A program made the position numbers and the translations under genes. A stretch of DNA of 64,000 bases from Macromonas bipunctata (lineage in GTDB: Bacteria; Pseudomonadota; Gammaproteobacteria; Burkholderiales; Burkholderiaceae_C), in contig NZ_NWBQ01000044.1 in NCBI RefSeq assembly GCF_002837135.1, positions 1 through 64,000 on the forward strand, given 5' to 3'. The notes under the pieces were generated by a model, which worked only from the letters and a program-made list of their open reading frames with translations, did no database searches and had not been told where the DNA came from. Shown piece by piece: positions 49,228-60,074 of the stretch; position 1 is the stretch's first letter; the number at the start of each line of letters is the position of its first letter.

Positions 49228-49821
49228 TTATTGCTCCAAAGTGGCTTTGAGGATGGTGATGGGAGTGGTCGGCACGTTCTGGTGCATGCCCTGGTTGCGG
49301 GTGGAGACCTTGCGGATCTTGTCCACCACGTCGGCACCGGCCACCACTTTGCCAAACACCGTGTAGCCCCAGCCGTTGAGGGTGGGCTGGGTGTGGTTGA
49401 GAAACCTGTTGTCGGCCACGTTGATGAAGAACTGTGCGCTGGCCGAGTGCGGGTCGTTGGTGCGCGCCATGGCCACCGTGAGCGGGGTGTTCTTGAGGCC
49501 GTTGTTGGCCTCGTTCTGCACTGGGGCGCGGGTGGGTTTTTGCACCATGTCGGGGGTGAAGCCGCCGCCCTGGATCATGAAGCCGTCGATCACGCGGTGG
49601 AAGATGGTGCCGTCGTAGTGCCGGGTGCGCACGTATTGCAGGAAGTTCTCCACCGTCTTGGGCGCTTTGTCGGCAGCGAGTTCCAGCACGATGTCGCCCT
49701 GGCTGGTCTGCAGTTTCACGCGCGGGGCGTGGATGGGGGTTTGCGCGTGCAGGTGGGCCAGCGGCAGCAGGGCCAGGCCCGCCAGCAAGGCGGCGGTGCG
49801 GGTCAGAAAGCGTCGTTGCAT
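49228..49821 (-). CDS. ppiA: Periplasmic peptidyl-prolyl cis-trans isomerase (cyclophilin)
   Basis: The 197-residue protein starts [20 protein letters not shown] with a signal peptide ending HLHA, so it is periplasmic. Cyclophilin motifs [15 protein letters not shown] and [11 protein letters not shown] match those of ppiB. The ATG at 49821 was chosen since it begins the signal peptide. It abuts ppiB with no gap, suggesting coupled translation. Confidence 0.94.
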   Translation of the reverse strand: MQRRFLTRTAALLAGLALLPLAHLHAQTPIHAPRVKLQTSQGDIVLELAADKAPKTVENFLQYVRTRHYDGTIFHRVIDGFMIQGGGFTPDMVQKPTRAPVQNEANNGLKNTPLTVAMARTNDPHSASAQFFINVADNRFLNHTQPTLNGWGYTVFGKVVAGADVVDKIRKVSTRNQGMHQNVPTTPITILKATLEQ

Positions 49822-49912
49822 GGCAAAAACCAGACGTTGGATGAAGGAGAGGAAGGCAGCGACCGGGCCAGCTGCTTGGCACACGGGCCGGTGCTGCTGT
49901 TGATGTGGCGGT

Positions 49913-50515
49913 TCACTGGTGGGCCGCCGCGTTGGCGGGCGGGGTGGTCAATTGTTGCAGGGTTTGCTGGCGCGTGCGCAGCGCGGGATTACCGCTGGCG
50001 TCCAGCGCCACGGCGCGGGCGTAGGCCTGCGCGGCCAGGCGGGTGTACACGTCGCCCAGGTTCTGGTGCGCGGTGCCGTAGTCGGGGTTGAGCCGGATCG
50101 CCATGTCCAGCGCGGCGCGGGCCTGCTCCAGCTGGTTCTGCGCCGCGTGCAGCACGGCCAGGTTGTTGTACGGCTCGGGCAGCTCGGGGTAGTCTTGCGT
50201 GAGTTGCGTGAAGGTCTGTTGCGCGTTGGCGCTCTGGCCACCCTGCTGCTGGGCCACGCCCTTGAGGAAGCGCATCTGCGGATCCTGGGCGTTGCTGGCC
50301 AGGTAGGCGTCGGCGCGCTGCTGCGCTTGTTGCCACTGGCCCGCGCGCAGCAGTTGCTGCACTTCCTTGTAGGCGGGGGTTTCGGCGTGGGCGGCGCCCG
50401 CCGCCAGCCCGAGTGCGCACAACAGCGCAGCGCAGCCGCGCGCCAGCTTGCACCTGGCGGCACCACCGGTGGCCAGTGCCCGGCGGGCGGGGCGTGAGGA
50501 AAAGCGAACAGACAT
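49913..50515 (-). CDS. Exported TPR-repeat protein
   Basis: The 200-residue protein has an N-terminal signal peptide ([17 protein letters not shown]) and about three tetratricopeptide repeats, including [20 protein letters not shown] and [17 protein letters not shown]. The role is unknown; periplasmic TPR proteins usually mediate protein contacts. The ATG at 50515 opens the signal peptide. It lies 91 bp upstream of ppiA and diverges from cysS. Confidence 0.85.
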   Translation of the reverse strand: MSVRFSSRPARRALATGGAARCKLARGCAALLCALGLAAGAAHAETPAYKEVQQLLRAGQWQQAQQRADAYLASNAQDPQMRFLKGVAQQQGGQSANAQQTFTQLTQDYPELPEPYNNLAVLHAAQNQLEQARAALDMAIRLNPDYGTAHQNLGDVYTRLAAQAYARAVALDASGNPALRTRQQTLQQLTTPPANAAAHQ

Positions 50516-50657
50516 GAAAAGGAGCTCTGGTGTGGAAAATCGGCGGCCACGGTGTGGGACGCGGCACAATACCCGTCCTTCAGCGGTTCCCGCCGCGCCA
50601 CACACGTGTGCGCTGGATCGGGCCGATATACTGCCAAAGATTGTATCTTTCTTGCCC

Positions 50658-52043
50658 ATGACACTGCGCATCTACAACTCCCTTACACGCCGCGTGGACG
50701 CTTTCACGCCCCTCGAACCCGGCCATGTGCGCCTGTACGTGTGCGGCATGACGGTGTACGACCTGTGCCACCTGGGCCATGCGCGTTCCATGGTGGCGTT
50801 TGACGTGGTGCAACGCTGGCTCAAGGCCAGTGGCCTGCGCGTGACCTACGTGCGCAACGTCACCGACATTGACGACAAGATCATTGCCCGTGCGTTGAAG
50901 AATGGCGAAACCATCCGCAGCCTGACCGACCGCATGGTGGAGGCGCTGCACCAGGACGCCGACGCGCTGCGTATCGAACGCCCCACGTTTGAGCCCCGCG
51001 CCATGGACTACGTGCCGCAAATGCTCAACCTGATTGGCACGTTGGAGCGCAAGGGGTTGGCCTACCGCAGTCCCAACGGCGACGTAAATTACGCCGTGCG
51101 CCAGTTTGACGGTTATGGCAAATTGTCGGGCAAGAGCCTGGACGACCTGCGCGCTGGCGAGCGCGTGGCGGTGGACGACGGCAAGCACGATCCACTGGAT
51201 TTTGTGCTGTGGAAAGCCGCTAAACCCACCGAGCCGGACGAGGCCAAATGGGACAGCCCCTACGGGCTGGGTCGCCCAGGTTGGCACATCGAATGCTCGG
51301 CCATGAGTTGTGAGATGTTGGGCGAGAGTTTTGACATCCACGGCGGTGGCGCGGATTTGCAGTTTCCGCACCATGAAAACGAGATTGCCCAAAGCGAAGG
51401 CGCCACCGGCCAGACACTGGCGCAGGTGTGGATGCACAACGGTTTTGTGCGCGTGGACAACGAGAAAATGTCCAAGAGCCTGGGCAACTTCTTCACTATC
51501 CGCGAGGTGCTGCAAAAATACGACGCCGAAACGGTGCGTTTCTTCATCGTGCGCACGCACTACCGCAGCGCCCTGAACTACAGCGACGCGCACCTGGACG
51601 ACGCCCGTGCCGCCTTGAAGCGCCTCTACACCACGCTGGCGGCGGTGGCGCCTGCCGACATCGGCAGCGTGGATTGGCAGCACGACGGCTACGCCAGCCG
51701 CTTCAAGGCCGCGATGGACGAAGACTTTGGCACCCCCGATGCGGTGGCGGTGCTGTTCGAGCTGGCCAGCGAGGTCAACCGCACCCGCTCGCCCGAGCGC
51801 GCCGGGCTGCTCAAGGCGCTGGGCGCCACGCTGGGCCTGCTGCAGGAAGACCCGACCGCCTTCCTGCAAGGTGGCGAGGCCAACGGCGACGATGCCGCCG
51901 CTATCCAGGCACAGATTGAGGCCCGTGCGGCGGCCAAGGCTGCCAAGAACTGGGCCGAGGCCGACCGCATCCGGCAAGACCTGCTGGCGCAGGGCGTGGT
52001 GCTCAAGGATGGCCCCGCTGGCACCACCTGGGAACGTGCCTGA
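50658..52043 (+). CDS. cysS: Cysteinyl-tRNA synthetase
   Basis: The 461-residue class I synthetase has the HIGH-type [10 protein letters not shown] (about residue 37), zinc-binding [20 protein letters not shown] and [10 protein letters not shown], and [10 protein letters not shown]. It charges tRNA-Cys. The ATG at 50658 gives [11 protein letters not shown]. It overlaps the glycosylase start by 8 bp if GTG 52036 is used. Confidence 0.97.
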   Translation: MTLRIYNSLTRRVDAFTPLEPGHVRLYVCGMTVYDLCHLGHARSMVAFDVVQRWLKASGLRVTYVRNVTDIDDKIIARALKNGETIRSLTDRMVEALHQDADALRIERPTFEPRAMDYVPQMLNLIGTLERKGLAYRSPNGDVNYAVRQFDGYGKLSGKSLDDLRAGERVAVDDGKHDPLDFVLWKAAKPTEPDEAKWDSPYGLGRPGWHIECSAMSCEMLGESFDIHGGGADLQFPHHENEIAQSEGATGQTLAQVWMHNGFVRVDNEKMSKSLGNFFTIREVLQKYDAETVRFFIVRTHYRSALNYSDAHLDDARAALKRLYTTLAAVAPADIGSVDWQHDGYASRFKAAMDEDFGTPDAVAVLFELASEVNRTRSPERAGLLKALGATLGLLQEDPTAFLQGGEANGDDAAAIQAQIEARAAAKAAKNWAEADRIRQDLLAQGVVLKDGPAGTTWERA

Positions 52044-52758
52044 GCCAGTGGCGCCGCACGGGGGCACCGCGTTGCCGCACCACACCGACGCGCCAGAGCT
52101 CGACTTTGGCCCCGACCTGCCCGCTGCGCCGCCGCGCCGCCAGCGCCCCGCCTACTGGGCCCAGGCCTGCCAGCACCTGCTGCAGCACGACCGCGTGATG
52201 CGCCGCCTGATTCCGCGCTACCCCGACGTGGGCCAGCGCCCGCGCGACGAGGCCTTTGCCACGCTGGCGCGCAGCGTGGTGGGGCAACAGGTGTCGGTGG
52301 CGGCGGCGCGCACGGTGTGGCAGCGGCTGCTGCAGCACCTGCCCGCGCTGCAACCCGCCGACTGGCTGGCCCTGCCGCCCGAGGAACAGCGCGCGCTGGG
52401 CCTGAGCGCGCGCAAGGCGGGCTGCTTGACCGACATCGCGCAACGCCTGGCCGATGGCACCTTGCGCCCGCGCGCCTGGCCCGGCATGGACGACGACGCC
52501 ATCGCGCAGCAGCTGATGGCGGTGCGCGGCGTGGGTCGCTGGACCGCCGACATGCTGCTGCTGTTCCACTTGCGCCGCCCCAATGTGCTGCCACTGGACG
52601 ACGCCGGGCTGCTGCAGGGCATCAGCCTGAACTATTTTTCGGGCGAACCTGTGACCCGGCACGAGGCGCGCGAGGTGGCCCGCGCTTGGGCACCGTATTG
52701 CAGCGTGGCGACTTGGTATATTTGGCGCTCGTTGGAGCCGTCGCCCACGGCTGTGTGA
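52036..52758 (+). CDS. DNA-3-methyladenine glycosylase II-like (AlkA/HhH-GPD)
   Basis: The 240-residue protein has helix-hairpin-helix motif [17 protein letters not shown] (about residues 160-176) followed by [16 protein letters not shown] with the catalytic Asp. It excises alkylated bases. The start is uncertain: GTG 52036, GTG 52048 and TTG 52072 are in frame; the first couples it to cysS. The first 35 residues are Pro-rich. Confidence 0.87.
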   Translation: MPEPVAPHGGTALPHHTDAPELDFGPDLPAAPPRRQRPAYWAQACQHLLQHDRVMRRLIPRYPDVGQRPRDEAFATLARSVVGQQVSVAAARTVWQRLLQHLPALQPADWLALPPEEQRALGLSARKAGCLTDIAQRLADGTLRPRAWPGMDDDAIAQQLMAVRGVGRWTADMLLLFHLRRPNVLPLDDAGLLQGISLNYFSGEPVTRHEAREVARAWAPYCSVATWYIWRSLEPSPTAV

Positions 52759-52810
52759 GCCGCCTTTTTTCCCCATCACACACCAGACACCAGAGCACAG
52801 GAGCCCGACC

Positions 52811-53803
52811 GTGGCCAAAAAAAACTTTCTCGACTTTGAACAACCGATTGCCGAACTCGAAGGCAAGATCGAAGAGCTGCGCTGCATGCAGTCCGACTCC
52901 AGTGTCGATATTTCGTCCGAAATTGAACAGCTGGGCAAAAAAAGCCAGCAACTGACCAAAGACATTTACAGCCAGCTCAATGCTTGGCAAATCACCAAAG
53001 TGGCCCGCCACAGCGACCGGCCTTACACGCTGGATTACGTGCGCGAATGTTTTACCCACTTTACCGAACTGCACGGCGACCGCCATTTTGCCGACGACCT
53101 GAGCATTCTGGGCGGGCTGGCGCGTTTCAACGGCCAACCCTGCATGGTGCTGGGGCACCAAAAAGGCCGCGACACCAAAGAGCGCACCGTGCGCAACTTT
53201 GGCATGACCCGCCCCGAAGGCTACCGCAAGGCGCTGCGCCTGATGAAATTGGCCGAGAAATTTGGTTTGCCGGTGTTCACCTTCGTCGATACGCCCGGTG
53301 CTTACCCCGGCATTGATGCAGAAGAACGCGGCCAGTCCGAAGCCATTGGCCGCAACATCTTCGAAATGGCGCAACTCGAAGTGCCCATCATTTCCACCAT
53401 CATTGGCGAAGGTGGCTCGGGCGGCGCGTTGGCCATTGCTGTGGCCGACCAAGTGCTGATGCTGCAGTACTCGGTCTATTCCGTCATCAGCCCCGAAGGG
53501 TGCGCCTCCATCCTCTGGAAAACCAGCGACCGCGCCAGCGAGGCCGCTGAAGCCTTGGGCATCACCGCGCCGCGCCTCAAGACTCTGGGGCTGGTGGACA
53601 AGATTGTGAGCGAGCCGGTGGGCGGCGCGCACCGCGACCCGGCGCACATGGGTGCTTTGCTCAAGCGTGCCTTGAGCGACGTTTACCGCCAAGTGGCCGA
53701 CTTGTCGGTGGACGAGCTGCTGGAACGTCGTTACGCACGCCTGAACAGCTATGGCCGCTTCAGCGATGGCAAGGCACCACGCGGTGCCAGCAAAGCCAAT
53801 TGA
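52811..53803 (+). CDS. accA: Acetyl-CoA carboxylase carboxyltransferase alpha subunit
   Basis: The 330-residue subunit pairs with AccD to make malonyl-CoA for fatty acid synthesis. Motifs are FAELHGDR-like [35 protein letters not shown] and [10 protein letters not shown]. It starts with GTG at 52811 after CACAGGAGC. Its TGA overlaps the tilS ATG by one base. Confidence 0.97.
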   Translation: MAKKNFLDFEQPIAELEGKIEELRCMQSDSSVDISSEIEQLGKKSQQLTKDIYSQLNAWQITKVARHSDRPYTLDYVRECFTHFTELHGDRHFADDLSILGGLARFNGQPCMVLGHQKGRDTKERTVRNFGMTRPEGYRKALRLMKLAEKFGLPVFTFVDTPGAYPGIDAEERGQSEAIGRNIFEMAQLEVPIISTIIGEGGSGGALAIAVADQVLMLQYSVYSVISPEGCASILWKTSDRASEAAEALGITAPRLKTLGLVDKIVSEPVGGAHRDPAHMGALLKRALSDVYRQVADLSVDELLERRYARLNSYGRFSDGKAPRGASKAN

Positions 53804-54795
53804 TGTCTGGGTTGGGTGAGCCTTTCGGCTTGCCAGCGTTGCGGGCTTGGGCACAACGCCACGCGCGTTTGGGTGCCGATGCGCCTGAAGCTGCGGTTCC
53901 GTGGGCGGTGGCGTACAGCGGTGGGGCCGATTCCACCGCCTTGCTGCTGGCCGCGCAGGCGCTGTGGCCTGGGCGGGTGCAAGCCTTCCACGTCCACCAC
54001 GGCTTGCAGGCCGCTGCCGACGGGTTTGAAGCCCATGCCCGCGCTTGTTGTGCGCGCTGGGGCATTGCGCTGCACGTGGCCCATGTACAGGCCTGTCACT
54101 CACTGGGTGAAAGCCCCGAGGACGCGGCGCGCCGCGCCCGCTACCGCGCCCTGGCCGATATGGCCCGGTGCCACGGTGCCCACTGGGTGCTGCTGGGCCA
54201 GCACGCGCAAGACCAACTGGAAACCCTGCTGCTGGCACTCAGCCGTGGGGCCGGTTTGCCGGGTCTGGCGGGTATGCCCGAGGCCATGCAGCGCCACGGC
54301 GTGGCTTTCGGTCGGCCTTGGCTGGCGCTGGACGGGCAGGCGCTGCGCGCGCACCTGGACGCACACGCCGTGCCCTACATCACCGACCCCACCAACGCCG
54401 ACCCGCGCTACACCCGCAACCGCATCCGCGCCCAAGTGTTGCCTGCATTGCAGGCGGCGTTTCCGGCCTGCCTGGACACCTTTGCCCGCAGTGCGCGCCA
54501 CGCCGCTCAGGCCCAGACCCTGCTGCACGAGGTGGCGGTGCAGGACTTGGCCACGGTGGGCGATCCGCCCCGCATCCGCGCCTTGCAGGCCTTGAGCCAC
54601 GCACGCCAGGCCAACGTGTTGCGCCACTGGTTGCGCCAAGGCTGGAACGCCAGCCCCAGTGATGCCCAGTTGCGCGAAGCCCTGCGCCAGGTGGCCGTTT
54701 GCACCACACGTGGCCACCGCTTGCACCTCAAACTGGCCCACGGTTACGTGACGCGCGACGGCGACGCGCTGCGCTACACCCCCACGCCGGTATAA
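53803..54795 (+). CDS. tilS: tRNA(Ile)-lysidine synthase
   Basis: The 330-residue protein has the PP-loop SGGADSTALLLAA (about residue 40), HHGLQAAADGFE, the ALARMCHGAHWVLLGQH-like HxxDQ region (GQHAQDQLETLLL) and a short C-terminal domain. It makes lysidine at C34 of tRNA-Ile(CAU). The ATG overlaps the accA stop. Confidence 0.94.
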   Translation: MSGLGEPFGLPALRAWAQRHARLGADAPEAAVPWAVAYSGGADSTALLLAAQALWPGRVQAFHVHHGLQAAADGFEAHARACCARWGIALHVAHVQACHSLGESPEDAARRARYRALADMARCHGAHWVLLGQHAQDQLETLLLALSRGAGLPGLAGMPEAMQRHGVAFGRPWLALDGQALRAHLDAHAVPYITDPTNADPRYTRNRIRAQVLPALQAAFPACLDTFARSARHAAQAQTLLHEVAVQDLATVGDPPRIRALQALSHARQANVLRHWLRQGWNASPSDAQLREALRQVAVCTTRGHRLHLKLAHGYVTRDGDALRYTPTPV

Positions 54796-54796
54796 T
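54791..54796 (+). promoter_or_regulatory. Consensus -10 box before lysC
   Basis: A perfect TATAAT overlaps the tilS stop and lies 45 bases before the lysC ATG. A good -35 hexamer was not found at the right distance. Confidence 0.45.
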
Positions 54797-54840
54797 TTCA
54801 CGGTTTTTTCATCTTTTCCAACCCCCAACCATTACTCCCG

Positions 54841-56106
54841 ATGGCACTGATCGTTCACAAATACGGCGGCACCAGCATGGGCTCGACCGAGCGCATCCGC
54901 AACGTCGCCAAGCGTGTCGCCAAGTGGCACCGCGCCGGTCACCAAATGGTGGTCGTGCCCAGTGCCATGAGCGGCGAAACCAACCGCCTGCTCGGCCTGG
55001 CCAAAGAACTGGCCCCCGCCAAGCCCGGCACCGCTTATGGCCGCGAACTCGACCAACTGGCCGCCACCGGCGAGCAAGCGTCGTCCGCTCTGCTGGCCAT
55101 TGCATTGCAAGGCGAGGGCATTGAGGCCGTCAGCTTCTCGGGCTGGCAAGTACCCATCAAAACTGACAACAGCTACACCAAGGCCCGCATCGAGTCCATT
55201 GACGATGTGCGTGTCAAGGGCGAGCTCAACGCGGGCAAAGTCGTCATCATCACCGGCTTTCAGGGCATTGACCCCGAAGGCAACGTGACCACGCTGGGCC
55301 GTGGCGGCTCCGATACCTCCGCCGTGGCCGTGGCCGCCGCCATGGGTGCCGCCGAATGCCTGATTTACACCGACGTGGACGGCGTGTACACCACCGATCC
55401 GCGCGTGGTGCCCGAAGCGCGCCGCATGGGCCGCGTCAGCTTTGAAGAAATGTTGGAAATGGCCAGCATGGGCTCCAAAGTGCTGCAAATCCGCTCGGTG
55501 GAGTTTGCGGGCAAATACCGTGTGCCGCTGCGCGTGCTCTCCAGTTTCACGCCCTGGGACATCGACCTGAACGAAGAAGCCCGCTCGGGCACCCTGATCA
55601 CTTTTGAGGAAGACGACACCATGGAACAAGCCGTTGTTTCCGGCATTGCTTTCAACCGCGACGAGGCCAAGGTCTCCGTGCTGGGCGTGCCCGACACCCC
55701 CGGCATCGCGTACCAAATTTTGGGCGCCGTGGCCGATGCCAAGATCGAGGTCGATGTCATCATCCAGAACGTGAGCAAGGACGGCAAGACCGACTTCAGC
55801 TTCACCGTCAACCGCAACGACCTGGCCAAGACGCTGGATCTGCTGAAAGACAAAGTGGTGCCGCAACTGGGCGCCGCCGAAGTGCTGGGCGACGCCCGCA
55901 TCTGCAAGGTGAGCATTGTGGGCATCGGCATGCGCAGCCACGTGGGTGTGGCCAGCCGCATGTTCAAGTGCCTGAGCGACGAGAACATCAACATCCAGAT
56001 GATTTCCACGTCCGAGATCAAGACCTCGGTGGTGCTGGACGAGAAGTACATGGAGCTGGCCGTGCGTGCGTTGCACCGCGAGTTTGGCCTGGACCAGGCC
56101 CAGTAA
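54841..56106 (+). CDS. lysC: Aspartate kinase
   Basis: The 421-residue enzyme begins MALIVHKYGGTSMGSTERI and has the TGEQ motif, GRGGSDTSAVAVA, TDVDGVYTTDPR, and two C-terminal ACT domains (about residues 265-421) for feedback control. It starts the aspartate family pathway to lysine, threonine and methionine. It is followed by tRNA-Ser. Confidence 0.97.
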   Translation: MALIVHKYGGTSMGSTERIRNVAKRVAKWHRAGHQMVVVPSAMSGETNRLLGLAKELAPAKPGTAYGRELDQLAATGEQASSALLAIALQGEGIEAVSFSGWQVPIKTDNSYTKARIESIDDVRVKGELNAGKVVIITGFQGIDPEGNVTTLGRGGSDTSAVAVAAAMGAAECLIYTDVDGVYTTDPRVVPEARRMGRVSFEEMLEMASMGSKVLQIRSVEFAGKYRVPLRVLSSFTPWDIDLNEEARSGTLITFEEDDTMEQAVVSGIAFNRDEAKVSVLGVPDTPGIAYQILGAVADAKIEVDVIIQNVSKDGKTDFSFTVNRNDLAKTLDLLKDKVVPQLGAAEVLGDARICKVSIVGIGMRSHVGVASRMFKCLSDENINIQMISTSEIKTSVVLDEKYMELAVRALHREFGLDQAQ

Positions 56107-56161
56107 GGAATTTGCCCCGGCCCCAAAAATGCCCCTGTTTTGAGGCATAATAATGGCTTAC

Positions 56162-56251
56162 GGAGCGATGACCGAGTGGCCGAAGGTGCTCCCCTGCTAA
56201 GGGAGTATGGGATGTAGAGTCTCATCGAGGGTTCGAATCCCTCTCGCTCCG
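56162..56251 (+). tRNA. tRNA-Ser(GCU)
   Basis: GGAGCGA pairs with TCGCTCC, with discriminator G and encoded CCA at 56252-56254. The anticodon loop CTGCTAA gives GCU, reading AGC/AGU. The long variable arm is typical of tRNA-Ser. Confidence 0.97.
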
Positions 56252-56262
56252 CCAAAATCAAG

Positions 56263-56295
56263 ACCCATCCAGCAGCAATGTTGGATGGGTTTTTT
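56263..56295 (+). terminator. Terminator after tRNA-Ser(GCU)
   Basis: ACCCATCCA pairs with TGGATGGGT around a 10-base loop and is followed by five T. It lies 8 bases after the CCA end. Confidence 0.85.
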
Positions 56296-56323
56296 GTTGT
56301 CGGTTTGTTGTGGATCCTTGCCC

Positions 56324-57358
56324 ATGCCGCACACCCCAAAACTCTCCAGCCGTACCGCCACCGATGTTACCGACGAAGCCGACGTGCAGTTCACCACCCG
56401 GCGGGCCGACACGTCGATGTTGGATCCGAAGGCGTGGGCCGCCAGCCAGGCCGCAGCCGAACGCTTCACCGACGCGCTGTGGCTGCAGGAAGGGCTGGCG
56501 CAAAACACGCTGGACGCCTACCGGCGCGACCTGTTGCAACTGGCGCGCTGGCTGTCCGACACCGGCCCCCAGGGTGTGCGCGCCGGGGCCGGGCCGCTGG
56601 CGCTGGACGACGTGGGCGAGGCCGAGTTGCGCGCCTTTCTGGCGTTCGAGCTGGGCACCACGCGCACCAGCACCGCCAACCGGCGCCTGACGGTGTTCAA
56701 GCGTTACTTCCGCTGGGCGCTGCGCGAAGGGCTGGTGGCCGCCGACCCCACGCTCAAGCTGCTGCAGGCGCACCAAGGGCCGCGCGTGCCGCGCACCCTG
56801 ACCGAGACCCAGGTCGAGCGCCTGTTGCAAGCGCCGCCGGTAGACCAGCCGCTGGGCCTGCGCGACCGCGCCATGCTGGAGCTGATGTACGCCAGCGGCC
56901 TGCGTGTGACCGAGCTGGTGTCGTTGCAGGTGCTGGAATTGAGCCTACCCGACCAGGTGTTGCGCATCCGGGGCAAGGGCGACAAGGAGCGCCTGGTGCC
57001 GTTTGGCGACGAGGCGCAGCTGTGGCTGCAGCGTTACCTGCGCGAGGCCCGGCCCGCGATCCTGAAAGGCCGTATGACGCACGACGTGTTCGTCACCAAC
57101 CGGGGCAGCGCCATGAGCCGCATCATGTTCTGGTTGCTGGTGAAGAAATACGCCCAGGCGGCGGGCGTGACGGTGCCGCTGTCGCCGCACACACTGCGCC
57201 ATGCCTTTGCCACCCATTTGCTCAACCACGGCGCCGACCTGCGCGCGGTGCAGCTGTTGCTGGGCCACGCCGACATCTCGTCCACCACCATCTACACCCA
57301 CGTGGCGCGCGAGCGGCTCAAGCTGCTGCACGCCAAGCACCACCCACGCGGGGCGTAG
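56324..57358 (+). CDS. xerD: Site-specific tyrosine recombinase XerD
   Basis: The 344-residue protein has the SAM-like N-terminal domain (QNTLDAYRRDLLQLARWL) and the catalytic residues Arg in SGLRVTELVSL, Lys in KGDKERLVPFG, His-x-x-Arg in SPHTLRHAFATHLLNHGAD, the second His in LLGHADISSTTIYTHV and the Tyr in that motif. With XerC it resolves chromosome dimers at dif. It is longer than usual (about 300); a start at 56417 would give 313. The tRNA neighbour does not imply an island. Confidence 0.93.
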   Translation: MPHTPKLSSRTATDVTDEADVQFTTRRADTSMLDPKAWAASQAAAERFTDALWLQEGLAQNTLDAYRRDLLQLARWLSDTGPQGVRAGAGPLALDDVGEAELRAFLAFELGTTRTSTANRRLTVFKRYFRWALREGLVAADPTLKLLQAHQGPRVPRTLTETQVERLLQAPPVDQPLGLRDRAMLELMYASGLRVTELVSLQVLELSLPDQVLRIRGKGDKERLVPFGDEAQLWLQRYLREARPAILKGRMTHDVFVTNRGSAMSRIMFWLLVKKYAQAAGVTVPLSPHTLRHAFATHLLNHGADLRAVQLLLGHADISSTTIYTHVARERLKLLHAKHHPRGA

Positions 57359-57398
57359 CGGGCAGTGGGCCGATGGGCAGGTGGTACATTCTGGCCCC

Positions 57399-58628
57399 AT
57401 GAAAGACCTTGCAGGTAAACACATTGTTTTGGGCCTCTCTGGGGGCATTGCGTGCTACAAATCGGCGGAATTGTGCCGCTTGCTCACCAAGGCCGGTGCC
57501 ACGGTGCAGGTGGTGATGACGGGCGCAGCGGCGCAGTTCATTACCCCGGTGACGATGCAAGCTTTGAGCAACCGCCCGGTGGTGTTGAGCCAGTGGGACG
57601 CGCGCGAGCCCAACAACATGCCGCACATCAACCTGGGGCGCGAGGCCGATGCCATCCTGATCGCCCCGGCCAGCGCCGACCTGATGGCGCAGTTGGTGCA
57701 AGGCCGGGCCGCCGATTTGCTCACGCTGATGTGCCTAGCGCGCCCACTGGAGCGGGTGCCGCTGTTGTTGGCCCCGGCCATGAACCGCGAGATGTGGTCG
57801 CACCCCGCCACGCAGCGCAACGCGGCGCAGCTGCGTGCCGATGGCGCGGTCGTGCTGCCGGTGGGGCAGGGCGCGCAGGCGTGTGGTGAAACGGGCGACG
57901 GGCGCATGCTGGAGCCCGAGGACATTGTGGACGAGTTGGTGGCGCACTTCCAACCCAAGGTGTTGCGCGGTCAGCGTGTGCTGGTCACGGCGGGGCCGAC
58001 GTTCGAGGCCATCGACCCGGTGCGTGGCATCACCAACCATTCGTCGGGCAAGATGGGTTTTGCGGTGGCGCGTGCCGCACGCGAGGCCGGGGCCGAGGTC
58101 ACGTTGGTGGCCGGGCCGGTGCATTTGCCCACCCCGCGTGGGGTGCGGCGGATCAACGTGCAATCGGCGTTGCAGATGCAGGCGGCGGTGCAGGCCGAGA
58201 TCGCCCAGGCCACGGTGTTGGTGGCCGCAGCGGCGGTGGCCGACTGGCGGCCCGCCACCAGCGCCGAGCACAAGATTAAGAAAGACGGCAGCGGCTTGCC
58301 ACCTGCGTTGCAGTTTGTGGAGAACCCCGACATTCTGGCCGGGGTGGCCGCCAGTGAGCGCGCGCGCAGTGGCCAGTTGTTCTGCGTCGGGTTTGCGGCG
58401 GAGAGCCACGATCTGGAAGCCAACGCGCAGGCCAAGCGTCTGCGCAAGCAGGTGCCGCTGCTGGTGGGCAACATTGGCCCGGCCACGTTTGGCCAAGACG
58501 ACAATGCGCTGCTGTTGGTCGATGCGCATGGGACACAAGCGTTGCCCCACGCCAACAAGTTGGTGCTGGCGCGTCAGTTGGCGGCCGAGATCGCGCGGCG
58601 CTTGCCCGCCAAGGCCGTGGCGGCCTGA
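57399..58628 (+). CDS. coaBC: Bifunctional phosphopantothenoylcysteine decarboxylase/synthetase
   Basis: The 409-residue protein has the CoaC flavoprotein half ([38 protein letters not shown]) and the CoaB half from about residue 190 ([30 protein letters not shown]). It forms 4'-phosphopantetheine for CoA. Confidence 0.96.
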   Translation: MKDLAGKHIVLGLSGGIACYKSAELCRLLTKAGATVQVVMTGAAAQFITPVTMQALSNRPVVLSQWDAREPNNMPHINLGREADAILIAPASADLMAQLVQGRAADLLTLMCLARPLERVPLLLAPAMNREMWSHPATQRNAAQLRADGAVVLPVGQGAQACGETGDGRMLEPEDIVDELVAHFQPKVLRGQRVLVTAGPTFEAIDPVRGITNHSSGKMGFAVARAAREAGAEVTLVAGPVHLPTPRGVRRINVQSALQMQAAVQAEIAQATVLVAAAAVADWRPATSAEHKIKKDGSGLPPALQFVENPDILAGVAASERARSGQLFCVGFAAESHDLEANAQAKRLRKQVPLLVGNIGPATFGQDDNALLLVDAHGTQALPHANKLVLARQLAAEIARRLPAKAVAA

Positions 58629-58704
58629 GTCTGCCCCGTCGGATATCTGCGGCGGTTGGGATGGCGCCTGCAGCGGTGCGCTTGTCGGTGGCTCGGGGGC
58701 GACT

Positions 58705-59106
58705 TCAGGTACGCACCGGCCACCACGCCTGCGCGCAGGCCATGCCCGCGCCCGTCAGCAGCAGCGAGCCCAGCACGTGCAGCAGGCTGTGGCTGGCGGC
58801 CAGGCCCCAGCGGCCATGCTGCAGCAGCGCCACCGCCTCGGCCGAGAACGACGAGAATGTGGTCAAGCCTCCCAGCAAACCGGTGACGATGGCCAGCCGC
58901 CACACCGGATCCAGCGGGTTGTGCTGCTGGAAGAACACCACCGCCACACCGATGGCGTAGGCGCCCAGCCAGTTGGCCAGCAGGGTGCCCCACGGCAGCC
59001 AGTGCCCCGCGCTGTTGAGCCCCAGCCGCCAGCGCAGCAGCGCGCCCACGCTGGCACCGCTGGCAATGGCGAGCGTTTGCAAGAGCGGCGTGCTGGCGCT
59101 GCTCAT
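58705..59106 (-). CDS. crcB: Fluoride exporter CrcB/Fluc
   Basis: The 133-residue four-helix membrane protein has GASVGALLRW and the pore motif TGLLGGLTTFSSFSAEA. Fluc channels work as antiparallel dimers. It starts 16 bp after rdgC, so there is no space for a fluoride riboswitch directly upstream; it probably shares the rdgC transcript. Confidence 0.94.
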   Translation of the reverse strand: MSSASTPLLQTLAIASGASVGALLRWRLGLNSAGHWLPWGTLLANWLGAYAIGVAVVFFQQHNPLDPVWRLAIVTGLLGGLTTFSSFSAEAVALLQHGRWGLAASHSLLHVLGSLLLTGAGMACAQAWWPVRT

Positions 59107-59122
59107 CGGGCGGGCGGGTGGA

Positions 59123-60025
59123 TCAGGCCAGCAGCTCGCCGCCCAGCGCGGCGATCAGGTCGGTAATCAGCGGGCCGAGTTCGCCGGTGGCGATGGCCAC
59201 GTCGGCGTCAAAGCCGCTGGCGTCCTGGGCGCTGGCGTGCGTGTCCACCACGCCGTCGAGGAAGGTGATCTTGCGCAGCTGCAGCCCTTCGGTCAGCACC
59301 AGGCCGACGCGGCCTTCCCAATCCAGCGCCAGTTTGGTGGGGAGTTTGCCCTGCGCGATGTGGCGGCGCATTTCCTCGTCTTCTAGGTGGTGGCGCGTGA
59401 ACTTGACCACCGATTGCATGGCATCGGTGGATTTGAGTTCGACCTCGTGGCCCGGTGCAAAATGGTCGGGCCAGTCGTCGGGGGTGCCGCTGAGCCACTG
59501 GGTCATGGCCGCTTGTGGGGCCACTTGGGTGTTGAGCAGGCTCAGGTGCAGGCCGGGGCAGGCTTGCGTGAGCGCGGTGGTGACGGCGTCGGCCTTGCTC
59601 TGGCTGGCGGTGTCGAGCACCAGCAGCTGCGCCTGGAGGTCGAGCCAGACCAGCACGCTGCTGCTCTTGGCAAAGGCCATCGGCAGCAGTTCGTGTACCA
59701 GATCGTCGCGCAGCTCGCGGCTTTCCTTGCGGCCGGGTTTGCGCCCGGTGGTGGCTTCGATCTGGGCGATGCGTTCCTCGAGGTGGCGCTTGACCACCGA
59801 GCCGGGCACGGACTTGCTCTCGAGCATGAAGCGCAGGATGCGCTGGCCGCCGACGAGCTCTACCAGCGCGGTGTGTTTGTCGCCGCGCGGGGGCAGCCAG
59901 CCCAGGGATTGTTCCTGCGTGGCGCCACAGGGTATAAAGGGCGCCTGGGCCAGCGCGTCTTCCATGTCTTCTACCGTGGCCGACCAGCCGGCGCCGATGC
60001 GGTAAATGATTGCGTTTTTGAACAC
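59123..60025 (-). CDS. rdgC: Recombination-associated protein RdgC
   Basis: The 300-residue protein matches RdgC, a DNA-binding ring dimer that limits RecA. It starts with GTG at 60025 (FKNAIIYRIGAGW), with AAAGGAAA upstream. Longer frames to 61186 run antisense to the next gene and are not coding. Confidence 0.93.
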   Translation of the reverse strand: MFKNAIIYRIGAGWSATVEDMEDALAQAPFIPCGATQEQSLGWLPPRGDKHTALVELVGGQRILRFMLESKSVPGSVVKRHLEERIAQIEATTGRKPGRKESRELRDDLVHELLPMAFAKSSSVLVWLDLQAQLLVLDTASQSKADAVTTALTQACPGLHLSLLNTQVAPQAAMTQWLSGTPDDWPDHFAPGHEVELKSTDAMQSVVKFTRHHLEDEEMRRHIAQGKLPTKLALDWEGRVGLVLTEGLQLRKITFLDGVVDTHASAQDASGFDADVAIATGELGPLITDLIAALGGELLA

Positions 60026-60074
60026 GGGTTTCCTTTGCAACACCGCCGTGGAGCGGCGGCGGGGGTAGAGTTTA

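Noticed and set aside
56162-57358. tRNA-Ser next to a tyrosine recombinase, as in integrative islands
   Set aside because: The recombinase has XerD sequence and is followed by coaBC; no phage or island genes and no repeated tRNA end are seen.
59107-59122. Fluoride riboswitch before crcB
   Set aside because: Only 16 bases separate rdgC and crcB; no room for the aptamer.
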